Positions 35,126 through 43,118 of a stretch of DNA of 64,000 bases are shown piece after piece. The DNA comes from RGIG2134 sp964461115. Lineage in GTDB: Bacteria > Cyanobacteriota > Vampirovibrionia > Gastranaerophilales > Gastranaerophilaceae. A program made the translations under genes and the position numbers. The notes beneath the pieces are model-generated. The model saw only the letters and a program-made list of their open reading frames with translations. It had not been told where the DNA came from and did no database searches. Positions within the stretch are counted from its first letter, which is position 1, and the number at the start of each line of letters is the position of its first letter. The stretch spans positions 186,001-250,000 of the forward strand of contig CAYWSX010000002.1 of the NCBI GenBank assembly GCA_964461115.1, written 5' to 3'.

Positions 35126-37714
35126 TTAATTTTCGTCAATAATCCCCAAATATTTAATTTGTGTGACTAAATCAGAAGCCAGAGCCGAGTTCATTTCTTT
35201 TGCAGCGTTTTCTATTTGCATTGCAAGCTCTGTAACATTTTCTACGCGAAGATTTGCACTCATTCCCTTTATGTTATGGGCAACCTCTGCCGCAGACTGA
35301 AAATCAGAATTTAAAAGAGCATCGTCCAGCTTTTTTAGTTCCGAGCTCAGAACCGTTTTATAATCCTCAAAAAAACCTCTTGCCTCATCCTCAGTTATTT
35401 GAAGCTCTTCCGCCATTTTTCCGATAGATTTATTTAGATTTATAGCACCGGTCGGAACGCAATATTTTTGCATAATCAACACAAGTTTTTTAAAATCAAT
35501 AGGCTTTGCGCAGTAGTCATCCATTCCTGCTTCAGAATATTGTTTTTGCTTTTCATCAAAGATATTTGCAGTCAGTGCAATTATTGGAGTGTGCCCGAGA
35601 GATTTTTCGCGCTCTATACGCCTAATTTCACGAGTTGCAGAATATCCGTCCATAATTGGCATTTGACAGTCCATCAAAATAATATCGAATTCATTTTGTT
35701 CAAAAGCTCTAACCGCAGCCTCACCGTCCTGAGTAATAAAACTTTTTGCCTTTAACTTTTCAAGAACCATGGAAATCAGTTTTTGATTTACAGGATTATC
35801 TTCCGCAACCAGTATGTTTAAGTCGCTAAAATCAGGAATTGAAGTCAGTTTTACCGCCACATTCCCGGAATCCTCCTCTTGGCTACATTCTTCAGCAATA
35901 TCAAACACAGCTTCAAAATAGAATTTACTTCCTTTGCCAAATTCACTTTCCAAACATATTTCGCCGCCCATCATTTTGATTATTTGGCAGCAAATTGAGA
36001 GTCCAAGACCTGTTCCGCCGTATTGTCTCGCGGTAGAAGTATCCGCCTGTGTAAATGCCTCAAAAATCGAGTCTTGCTTCGCTTTTTCAATACCCACACC
36101 CGAATCTTCTATCTCAAAAAGAATTCTAACATTATTATCTTTTGTTTCCACATGCCGGAAATTTATTTTTATAAACCCTGTTTCAGTAAACTTAACCGCA
36201 TTGTTAACAAGATTAATAAGAACCTGTTTTAATCTTGCAGGGTCACCGTTTAGACATTTTGGCAAACTTTCATCATAATTTAGCACTATGTCTATATTTT
36301 TTGATTGCACACATACATTAGCATAAGATTGTATTTCCTCGGCAAGTTTTCGCAGGTCGAACGGTATAATCTCCAGTTCCAGCCTGCCGGCTTCTACTTT
36401 TGAAATATCGAGAATATCATTCAAAATCTTCAAAAGGGAAACTGAGGAATTTTTTATTTCCGCTACATATTTTTTTTGCTCAGAGTCCAGTTTTGTCGAC
36501 GCCAAAAGCTGCAGAAATCCGAGAATTCCGTTCATTGGCGTCCTGATTTCGTGGCTCATATTGGCTAAAAACATACTTTTGGCACTGCTTTTTCGGATAT
36601 ATTCTTTTAAGTTTTCCGTCATGTCATTAAAAGATGAAGCCAAATCACCAATTTCATCCTTATTTTCAACTTCAATCTTCGTATCCAGATCGCCTTGACC
36701 TATAATTTGAGCTTTTTGCTTAAACAACGCCAGAGGCTTGACTATAAAATGAGAAAAAACAAAAATTACTCCAACGAATGAAATTACAGAAAACATACTC
36801 AACAAAAATATTATTAAATTATTTGTGCGCTCAATACGTTGAAAAATCTCACTTTCCGGCACATTCATTGAAAATATATAACCATTATAAAGATAAGTAG
36901 AAAAAGAAAGGTAACTCACTTTCTCATCAGTGACTTCATTAATCGCAATTTTGCCCGCCTCGGGTTTGTTTACAAGAGAAAGCAGCCAATGTTTTTGAGC
37001 ATCTTCCAGCTTGGCCGGCTTACCGCCGCCCGTTACCTTAATTATATAATTGTCTTCGAGCGAACCGATATAAATAACACTATTAGGTGTCGGAAGCACC
37101 TGATAACAATAATCCGCAAGTTTTTTTAAAAATAAGTCAACAGTTACCATCCCGACAAATTTTCCGCTCTTATCGAATATACTTGTTCCTACAGTAACCA
37201 TAAGTTCGTTAGAACCCTGACTGTCAAAGTAAGGTTTTGTCCAAACAACATGCTTATCTTTCACGGATTCTCTTTTAATTTGCTTATACCAGCTTTGATT
37301 AAAGTAGTCATATTTTGGCGTAAAAAAGTCCTCGTCCAAAATCAATTTTCCTTCATCATAAAAAGCATAAAATCCGCTGTATTTTTTATTTTTATGTACG
37401 CTATAAGGCTCAAACCACATACCGCCGCCGTTTGCAGACGGAAAATCTTTAAAATTCTCTACTACAATTCCCTCTCCGTAAGTACGGCTTTTAAGACGAT
37501 AATATACTTTGGCATCCGTCCTGAAATCGATAACATTCTGTTCAAACAGTGAGATGTTTTCATTAAATTTCTCTGTTTTGTGCATCGCATTATGAGCAAC
37601 CTCACTGATTTTAAGCTTTTCATACTTACCTGTTACACTGTAGATGTAAAAACCTACGCTCAGAGCATTTACAAGCAAAAAAGCCAGCATTATGAGAATT
37701 ATTTTCTTTTTCAA
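35126..37714 (-). CDS. hybrid sensor kinase with Cache, HAMP, receiver and Hpt domains
   Basis: 862 aa, BarA-like. A membrane helix (about 4-25), periplasmic Cache sensor (about 35-280, with GGGMWFEPYS and WTKPYFDSQG), second helix (about 298-320), HAMP, HisKA with SHEIRTPMNG, HATPase (LINLVNNAVKF, GTGLGLSIC), receiver (about 620-740, ILMDCQMPIMDG) and a C-terminal Hpt (AHNIKGMSANL). The full phosphorelay could pass phosphate to a separate regulator; the receiver/HD-GYP gene 2 bp upstream in the same operon is the likely partner. TTG start with GGGG before it. Confidence 0.93.
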   Translation of the reverse strand: MKKKIILIMLAFLLVNALSVGFYIYSVTGKYEKLKISEVAHNAMHKTEKFNENISLFEQNVIDFRTDAKVYYRLKSRTYGEGIVVENFKDFPSANGGGMWFEPYSVHKNKKYSGFYAFYDEGKLILDEDFFTPKYDYFNQSWYKQIKRESVKDKHVVWTKPYFDSQGSNELMVTVGTSIFDKSGKFVGMVTVDLFLKKLADYCYQVLPTPNSVIYIGSLEDNYIIKVTGGGKPAKLEDAQKHWLLSLVNKPEAGKIAINEVTDEKVSYLSFSTYLYNGYIFSMNVPESEIFQRIERTNNLIIFLLSMFSVISFVGVIFVFSHFIVKPLALFKQKAQIIGQGDLDTKIEVENKDEIGDLASSFNDMTENLKEYIRKSSAKSMFLANMSHEIRTPMNGILGFLQLLASTKLDSEQKKYVAEIKNSSVSLLKILNDILDISKVEAGRLELEIIPFDLRKLAEEIQSYANVCVQSKNIDIVLNYDESLPKCLNGDPARLKQVLINLVNNAVKFTETGFIKINFRHVETKDNNVRILFEIEDSGVGIEKAKQDSIFEAFTQADTSTARQYGGTGLGLSICCQIIKMMGGEICLESEFGKGSKFYFEAVFDIAEECSQEEDSGNVAVKLTSIPDFSDLNILVAEDNPVNQKLISMVLEKLKAKSFITQDGEAAVRAFEQNEFDIILMDCQMPIMDGYSATREIRRIEREKSLGHTPIIALTANIFDEKQKQYSEAGMDDYCAKPIDFKKLVLIMQKYCVPTGAINLNKSIGKMAEELQITEDEARGFFEDYKTVLSSELKKLDDALLNSDFQSAAEVAHNIKGMSANLRVENVTELAMQIENAAKEMNSALASDLVTQIKYLGIIDEN

Positions 37715-37716
37715 AA

Positions 37717-38799
37717 TTACCCCACGAGTTCTTCATTTAGAGATATTCGAACATTTGCAAATTCACCGGCAAGCTCTAAAAAAACATCCGTAACAACAGG
37801 ATCAAACTGTGTTCCTCGCCCCTCTCTGATAATTTCAACAGACTTTTCCTGTGAAAAAGCCTCTTTATATGCACGTTTAGAGGTAAGTGCATCGTACACA
37901 TCCGCAATTGCCATAATTCTCGCCGAAAGAGGTATTTCCTCACCGGCAAGACCGTCAGGGTAGCCTCTTCCATCCCATCTTTCGTGATGTGAACGAGCAA
38001 TGACAGTGCCCATTCTGATAAATGAGTTGTCACCAAACTTCAGATTTACCTCGCTCAGGGTCTCAGCGCCTATGGTAGTATGTGTTTTCATAATATCAAA
38101 CTCTTCGGGAGTAAATTTGTGCGGACTTAGCAAAATACTGTCAGGAATCCCCACTTTGCCTATGTCATGCAAAGGGCTCGCATTAAATATGTTTTTTACA
38201 AATTGCTCGTCAACCTGCTCTTGGTACGGTGAATTATCCGCAAGCCTGCTTGCTATTAAATAGCAATATCTGCGGACACGCTCCAGATGCGTCCCTGTAT
38301 CGTCATCTCTGGACTGTGCAAGTTTTGCCAGAGAGTATATTGTTTCCATTTGAGCATCCGAAATTTTAACAATCTGCTCCTGGATTTTTTGCTCAAGATA
38401 TTGATTTATCTCAGTCAATTTATTCTGCAAATCCTGCATACGCAAATGGTTTGCAACACGGACTTTTACCTCTTCCGCATTAAACGGTTTTGTAATATAG
38501 TCAACTGCGCCGTATTCAAAGGCTTTAACAACAAATTCAGCGTTAGAATGCATAGTAACAAAAATCACGGGGATATTTTTAAATCGCACATCATGCTTTA
38601 TCAACGAACAAAGCTTAAATCCGTCAATATCAGGCATTGAAATATCCAGCAAAATCAAATCCGGAGGATTAAATGCCATTTCATCAATAACACTCTTCGG
38701 ATTCACAATTGCATCAACCTTATATTTGGATTTTGTTAAAATTAAACTCAAAATCTTGAGGTTTAACTCGTTATCGTCAATAATCAAAATCTTTTTCAT
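37717..38799 (-). CDS. response regulator with HD-GYP phosphodiesterase domain
   Basis: A receiver (1-120, LIIDDNEL, LILLDISMPDIDG, FVTMHS, TKPF) fused by a coiled coil to an HD-GYP domain (about 155-345: SPLHDIGKVGIP, HTTIGAETL, HHERWDGRGYPDGLAGEEIPLSARI, DVYDALTSKR). All metal ligands are present, so it should degrade cyclic di-GMP when phosphorylated. The start is ATG 38799: the frame upstream to 38850 does not belong to the receiver fold. First gene of an operon with the hybrid kinase. Its promoter gives a leaderless mRNA. Confidence 0.93.
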   Translation of the reverse strand: MKKILIIDDNELNLKILSLILTKSKYKVDAIVNPKSVIDEMAFNPPDLILLDISMPDIDGFKLCSLIKHDVRFKNIPVIFVTMHSNAEFVVKAFEYGAVDYITKPFNAEEVKVRVANHLRMQDLQNKLTEINQYLEQKIQEQIVKISDAQMETIYSLAKLAQSRDDDTGTHLERVRRYCYLIASRLADNSPYQEQVDEQFVKNIFNASPLHDIGKVGIPDSILLSPHKFTPEEFDIMKTHTTIGAETLSEVNLKFGDNSFIRMGTVIARSHHERWDGRGYPDGLAGEEIPLSARIMAIADVYDALTSKRAYKEAFSQEKSVEIIREGRGTQFDPVVTDVFLELAGEFANVRISLNEELVG

Positions 38800-38805
38800 A
38801 TTAAA

Positions 38806-38834
38806 TTTATAGCATTTTTTGACATTAGTGTAAA
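38806..38834 (-). promoter_or_regulatory. promoter giving a leaderless HD-GYP mRNA
   Basis: On the minus strand TTTACA (38834-38829), 17 nt, TATAAA (38811-38806), then 6 nt (TTTAAT) and ATG. No ribosome site. Confidence 0.65.
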
Positions 38835-39008
38835 ATTTGATACTTAACATTACTTAATATCAAGTTTACGGGTAAAGAAATTAAAATACAAACTAAAGTC
38901 CATTCTCTAAAGGATTTCAGAGCAGTAAGTAACAATTTGTAAACAACCAAAGCGTAATTTATAGTTCAGAGGAATACTAAATATGTAAGGAACAAAACAG
39001 AGGTATAA

Positions 39009-39335
39009 ATGTTAAACAGAATCGCTTTTACTCCTGATAACTTAATCCGACCTTCATTCACAGGCGCAAAAGCAGCGCTAACGGGAAAGGTATTGCAAAT
39101 CCAAAAAACAACGGAAACTATGGAAGCTTCCGGGATTAAGTTTATCGGGCGCAAAAGCGATTCTGAATACAACGAAAGAGTTTATTGGCTAAACAATTTC
39201 AGAGCCAACAACTCTCTGGTTCATTCCGATATCGCCGCAAAAACAGAAGTAATCAGACAACTTGCAGCCTCTTACTCATACAAAAATCAAAAAATAAAAC
39301 TTTTACAACCTTCTGCAAATATTCCTGAAAATTAA
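39009..39335 (+). CDS. hypothetical protein of 108 aa
   Basis: Starts MLNRIAFTPDNLIRPSFTGAK, then a polar helical chain with two Lys/Gln-rich stretches. GAGGT lies 7 nt before the ATG. No membrane helix, Cys or known motif. Monocistronic, with a terminator at 39404. The RPSFTGAK stretch resembles the F-x-G segments of other small proteins here. Confidence 0.62.
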   Translation: MLNRIAFTPDNLIRPSFTGAKAALTGKVLQIQKTTETMEASGIKFIGRKSDSEYNERVYWLNNFRANNSLVHSDIAAKTEVIRQLAASYSYKNQKIKLLQPSANIPEN

Positions 39336-39403
39336 TAAATTGCGCACAAGGATAAAAGAAAAAAGATACACCCAAATCTCCTCCTACAATGTCATTGACT
39401 AAT

Positions 39404-39436
39404 GCCGCATAAGCAATTGCTAACGCGGCTTTTTAT
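39404..39436 (+). terminator. terminator of the 108-aa gene
   Basis: GCCGC/GCGGC outer stem with an inner AGCAATTGCT palindrome and a T-rich tail. Confidence 0.8.
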
Positions 39437-39495
39437 TTTAGCAGACAAAAGGACGAAATATAGCATTTACCCGAAAACTATGTTAGTATTCGAAT

Positions 39496-39864
39496 ATGAA
39501 AAATCTAAAGTTATCTAAATATTGGTCGGCTAACTTGCTGGCGCTCGCGGGGTATATCTTTACCCCGATAGGCATTTATCTCTTTTTCTTTTTGCGGCCT
39601 CATATCATAAATTCTGGTACCGACATATTTATTTGGTATGACATTATTTTAAAATACTACGGTGTTTATTTGCCTGTTTTTGGAATATTAGCCATTACGT
39701 GGTGGATTCAATCATCAACGGACGACGATGAGAAAACATATAACAATGGTAAAATAAAAGAATTTATTTTCAAAACCGGTATATTTTGCTGTATATTTCC
39801 TTTGCTGTTTTTAATAGCACAAATTATCTATCATACCCTGTTATTCGATTTTTTAAATCATTAA
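39496..39864 (+). CDS. small membrane protein, three helices
   Basis: 122 aa with membrane segments at about 12-32, 50-70 and 94-115, unknown function. A charged cytoplasmic loop (SSTDDDEKTYNNGKIKE) lies between the second and third. There is no ribosome site; TAGTAT lies 6 nt before the ATG, as in other leaderless genes here. Its stop codon abuts that of the DUF6973-like gene on the other strand. Confidence 0.65.
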   Translation: MKNLKLSKYWSANLLALAGYIFTPIGIYLFFFLRPHIINSGTDIFIWYDIILKYYGVYLPVFGILAITWWIQSSTDDDEKTYNNGKIKEFIFKTGIFCCIFPLLFLIAQIIYHTLLFDFLNH

Positions 39865-40530
39865 TCAGACAGTACGATAATAACCGCAGACTTTTGTTCC
39901 ATCTTTTCGCTCATAAGGCTGTATGTAAACCATTTCACCGTTTGTAGCTTTTTGTTGTATTTCAGAATCAGGAGGGAACCCGCTAGTTGTATATTGAGCC
40001 ATAATGTCAGGTCTGTATTCCTTGAAATCTTGCCGAGTCATACTTTTTACCTGCTCAAGAGAAAAATATTTTTTAACATTTTTCTTTGGGGAAACTTTTA
40101 AAGGTTCTTTGTATATTCTGCTATCTTTTTCGGGGTTTGTAATAAGCTCTCCGCGTCTCATTCTTTCCATGATTTTCTGTGCAGCTAAATCCTCGTATCG
40201 CTTTGGATTTTTTCTCTCCCCCATAAGTTCCTGTCTAATTTCAGCAGCTATTTTTCGCCCGACATTATTGTTCCATAAATCCATGTTTCTTTCTGAGGAA
40301 GGTTGGTTTCGAGATATGTTTTCGTGATAAAGCCCTCCAAGTGCCGCCAAAATGGCTCCATACCTTTCAGAACCAACTGCTTGCATAAAAGCATGTTTGA
40401 AGGCGTCTGCTTCATTATTGTGTGTAAGCTCTTTCTGTGACGTCCCAAGTTCGAATCCGTACTTTTTCTGATATTCGAGCGTTTTTCTGTACATTTCGTT
40501 GTTGTAATCATCAATAATTGGTTTTTTCAT
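39865..40530 (-). CDS. DUF6973-like protein
   Basis: 221 aa. NEADAFKHAFMQA followed by LYHENIS, then MDLWNNNVGRKIA is the DAFRHA/HE/MDLxNNxxGR pattern of the DUF6973 family, whose conserved His and Asp/Glu residues suggest a metal site. Members are often found in phage, wall-associated or polymorphic-toxin settings. No signal peptide. The C-terminal 90 aa are a separate small domain. AAGGA before the ATG. Could be an enzyme or toxin; not proven. Confidence 0.65.
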   Translation of the reverse strand: MKKPIIDDYNNEMYRKTLEYQKKYGFELGTSQKELTHNNEADAFKHAFMQAVGSERYGAILAALGGLYHENISRNQPSSERNMDLWNNNVGRKIAAEIRQELMGERKNPKRYEDLAAQKIMERMRRGELITNPEKDSRIYKEPLKVSPKKNVKKYFSLEQVKSMTRQDFKEYRPDIMAQYTTSGFPPDSEIQQKATNGEMVYIQPYERKDGTKVCGYYRTV

Positions 40531-40737
40531 TAATTTTCCTTTCTTGTTTTTAATAGCTAATTGCCTAATTTGACAATTCTTCTATTATACAAAATTCGAA
40601 AGGCGAAAACAACTGTATCTCGATCCTGGAGAAGAATACAGGGCTTTCACCTAAGACTTGAAACCTGTATTAAAGTATGAACTCTCAATTTCCAACAAGG
40701 ACACCGAGGTTTAATGCAATAATGAAACTTAAAACAA

Positions 40738-40765
40738 AAAAGAGACACCCTAAGGTATCTCTTTT
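40738..40765. terminator. hairpin terminator next to tRNA-like fragment
   Basis: AAAAGAGAcACC-CTAA-GGTaTCTCTTTT. It sits immediately before a tRNA 3'-end-like fragment, the same arrangement as at 41992-42019 beside tRNA-Asp. Confidence 0.7.
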
Positions 40766-40766
40766 C

Positions 40767-40798
40767 AAATGGCGGGACATTCGCTCACAGGTTCGAAC
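40767..40798 (-). other. decayed tRNA 3'-end fragment
   Basis: AAATGGCGGGAC is identical to the 3' end (with CCA) of the tRNA-Asp at 42025 in the same orientation, followed 10 nt later by a T-loop-like AGGTTCGAAC. The rest of a tRNA is missing. The surrounding 380-bp gap (40531-40910) otherwise holds only the terminator. Confidence 0.55.
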
Positions 40799-40910
40799 AA
40801 ATTATGCAAAATTATTTCTCAAACCTTGCATCGTTCGATACTGAAAAAATTTGTTATTTGATTAAACAATTACAAATGGTGGCGTGATTTTTTATCGACC
40901 CAACAAAGTA

Positions 40911-41882
40911 TCACCTGATAGTTAATGTGCTTTCTTCAATTTTTTTACACAAATAAGAGGAGCGTTTAATACCAGCAATTCCATTTTCAATAATAAGAAC
41001 CATTGTATCTTTATTGACTTTATCTATCTTTACCTTTTCTAAAAACCCAGCTTCAATTAATGGGTCGATAATTTCTTCTTTATTTTGTAATGTATTTACA
41101 TAACTACTGTACTTTGAGTCCATTAACTTATTAACTATGTTTTTAATATTGCTTTTGGTCAACTCTATACAATCTTTTTTTGTAAGCTCATTAACAATAT
41201 AATTAAAAGAACCGCCTTCTGCCTGTTCAATAATTTGATTGACTTTTTTTTCTTTTTCTTCTTGATTTAAATCAGACAAGCTATTTTTTACTGCTTTAGA
41301 GAAATAACAGCCTGTAAACGTGATATAAAGTCTGTTATTCAATATTAAATTACGTATTTTCTCATATTCTAATGACTTATTGTCAAAATGATGTTTAAAT
41401 ACATAATTAAATATTAGCCTTAAATGCTCTATATTATCATTATGGTCGGCAATCGTGTATACTTTCATTATTTGTTCGTATGTCAGAGGCTTATACTTTA
41501 GTATTGTATGAAGCTCTTGCCATGTTATTTCTCTATGTATAAATTTGTCAATGGTATTATTAATTTCTTGTTGCTCCCACTCTTCAAATTTACTACTAAC
41601 GAATTCATCAACATTATCTTTAATCTGTTTTAACTCATTACGACTTTTAATAGATAAAACAGACATAATAATTGGAATAATTACACCAAATATAGCTAAC
41701 AATATCCCTAAAATACTGATAGTCCATCCCATACTCGAATAAACATGTTCTATATGATGATTCTGAGTCGCAATAATTTGATTTGCCTGATTAACCTGTA
41801 TCTGCAATTCTTGGTTCTGCACTTCAAGTTTATACTGTGCAAGACCTGTTTTTATTTGTTTTTGTAAATCATCATTATTCAC
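40911..41882 (-). CDS. membrane protein of unknown function, probable island cargo
   Basis: 323 aa. A coiled coil (about 5-45, rich in Gln) precedes two closely spaced hydrophobic stretches (about 52-76, WTISILGILLAIFGVIIPIIMSV) and a long cytoplasmic helical part (about 80-323) that is Asn/Lys/Ile-rich. The coding sequence is more AT-rich than neighbours, which suits recent transfer. No nuclease, ATPase or protease motif seen. It is the only gene between tRNA-like sequences; a defence or toxin role is possible but not shown. Confidence 0.7.
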   Translation of the reverse strand: MNNDDLQKQIKTGLAQYKLEVQNQELQIQVNQANQIIATQNHHIEHVYSSMGWTISILGILLAIFGVIIPIIMSVLSIKSRNELKQIKDNVDEFVSSKFEEWEQQEINNTIDKFIHREITWQELHTILKYKPLTYEQIMKVYTIADHNDNIEHLRLIFNYVFKHHFDNKSLEYEKIRNLILNNRLYITFTGCYFSKAVKNSLSDLNQEEKEKKVNQIIEQAEGGSFNYIVNELTKKDCIELTKSNIKNIVNKLMDSKYSSYVNTLQNKEEIIDPLIEAGFLEKVKIDKVNKDTMVLIIENGIAGIKRSSYLCKKIEESTLTIR

Positions 41883-41991
41883 AGATTTATTCTAGCACAT
41901 ACAAAAGCCATTATGACATTTTAAACATGCATAATATTCACCTTAATAAAAACACTAGGTTCGAACCATTTCAAACACAATCAGGGCAAAT

Positions 41992-42019
41992 AAAAACAGC
42001 CTCCGAAGAGACTGTTTTT
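41992..42019. terminator. bidirectional terminator beside tRNA-Asp
   Basis: AAAAACAGcCTC-CGAA-GAGaCTGTTTTT, just 3' of tRNA-Asp (minus strand). Confidence 0.8.
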
Positions 42020-42024
42020 TTAAA

Positions 42025-42101
42025 TGGCGGGACTGACGAGGCTCGAACTCGCGACCTCCTGCGTGACAGGCAGGCACTCTAACCAACTGAGCTACAATCC
42101 C
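42025..42101 (-). tRNA. tRNA-Asp (anticodon GTC)
   Basis: Acceptor GGGATTG/CAGTCCC, D arm AGCTCAGTTGGTTAGA, anticodon loop CTGTCAC, T arm with GTTCGAGCC, discriminator G and encoded CCA. 77 nt. Confidence 0.97.
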
Positions 42102-42207
42102 ATTGTTATATTCTGTTTTCAAGTCGGGTGCAGCTCAGTTGGTCTTAATCTAAAACCGTTCACTTCGTTCACTGGGGCTACAATCCCATTGTTATATTCT
42201 GTTTTCA
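42091..42207. repeat. 31-bp direct repeats covering the tRNA-Asp 5' end
   Basis: Positions 42091-42121 and 42177-42207 are identical. Each holds the first 11 nt of tRNA-Asp plus 20 nt of upstream DNA. Between them lies an inverted 12-bp copy of the D arm (AGCTCAGTTGGT at 42132-42143). The rest of 42208-42462 shows no gene. Confidence 0.85.
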
Positions 42208-42462
42208 CTTAACTGCCCTGTGTCACTCTTTAAAAGGCATATACCAAAGCGGTTACAGATAGATTATACTTTGCTGATTTTTTTTTTGCAATATTTTTCT
42301 TTATTTATAATTGTAAACAAATATTAACTCCATAAAAGCCCGTTAAAAGGTACATTTTAAAATTAATATATACAAAACAAATATTTTAGGGCAACTTTTT
42401 CAATATTATTTCGTTTATATAAACATAAGAGAATACGAATAAAATATCGGAGGATTAACCAC

Positions 42463-42651
42463 ATGGCAAGAGTTTTGATTTCAATGCCCGAAACATTTTT
42501 AAAGAACATTGACGAAGTAGCAGAGACCGAAAACCGCACCCGCAGCGAGCTTATAAGAGAGGCATTAAGAACCTATATGCACCGCAGCAAAGTAAGAGAA
42601 AACACATACGCAGTGAAAAATGCAGAAATTTTGGAAAGTCTTTTGGATTAA
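42463..42651 (+). CDS. ribbon-helix-helix (CopG-like) DNA-binding protein
   Basis: 62 aa: RVLISMPETFLKNIDEVAETENRTRSELIREALRTYM is a full RHH fold (strand plus two helices), the kind that forms dimers and binds operators. Many are antitoxins of the VapB/RelB/MazE type, but no toxin gene follows: a terminator comes 26 bp later. A stand-alone regulator is as likely. GGAGG lies 11 nt before the ATG. Confidence 0.85.
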   Translation: MARVLISMPETFLKNIDEVAETENRTRSELIREALRTYMHRSKVRENTYAVKNAEILESLLD

Positions 42652-42676
42652 ACTTGCCAAAACCTCAAACAAATAT

Positions 42677-42710
42677 AAAAAAAGACTGGTTATTTATCAG
42701 TCTTTTTTTT
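42677..42710. terminator. bidirectional terminator
   Basis: AAAAAAAGACTG/CAGTCTTTTTTT with a 9-nt loop between convergent genes; it overlaps the end of the gene at 42690. Confidence 0.9.
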
Positions 42711-43118
42711 GCAAACAGAACTGAAAACCTCGTCAAAACTCTCAACAGGGGTGAATCTGTAACCGCAATCGTCCTTTAAGGTCCCGCCCATCATAAATAT
42801 TTCTTCCTGCGGATATCTTCGACAAATTCCCGGCCGACTCTTGTGAATCTTGCATAATTTTGTTTCTTTATCAAGATTTTGGCACTCAAAAACAAGTCCT
42901 GTTTCATCCTCGCCTACAACCTCGAGATAAGTGTAGAAAGGATGAAGAAGCCTAAGCTTCCGGAACTCTTCCTCCGTTTTAACCACGCCTTTCATGTGCT
43001 TTACATAAATATGAGTGCAGCATGCTCCGCAGCCGCTGCATTCTCCATGCCTGTAATATTTTCTTCTCAAAACATGCTTATAAAAAAACTTTTTCAGGAG
43101 GATAATGGCTTTGGACAC
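42690..43118 (-). CDS. YkgJ family cysteine cluster protein
   Basis: 142 aa. ECSGCGACCTH, then FECQNLDKETKLCKIHKSRPGICRRYP is the family's metal-binding Cys pattern (zinc or iron, role unknown). An N-terminal basic helix precedes it. The start is GTG 43118, overlapping the TPR gene stop (TAGTG), so it is coupled to it. Confidence 0.85.
   Translation of the reverse strand: MSKAIILLKKFFYKHVLRRKYYRHGECSGCGACCTHIYVKHMKGVVKTEEEFRKLRLLHPFYTYLEVVGEDETGLVFECQNLDKETKLCKIHKSRPGICRRYPQEEIFMMGGTLKDDCGYRFTPVESFDEVFSSVCKKKTDK

Noticed and set aside
42024..42212. Plus-strand frames over tRNA-Asp (starting MAGLTRLELATSC)
   Set aside because: They read the antisense of the tRNA and its duplicated flank; this is a well-known artefact.
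42463..42651. Toxin-antitoxin module with the RHH protein as antitoxin
   Set aside because: A strong terminator follows at once and no toxin-like gene is next to it.
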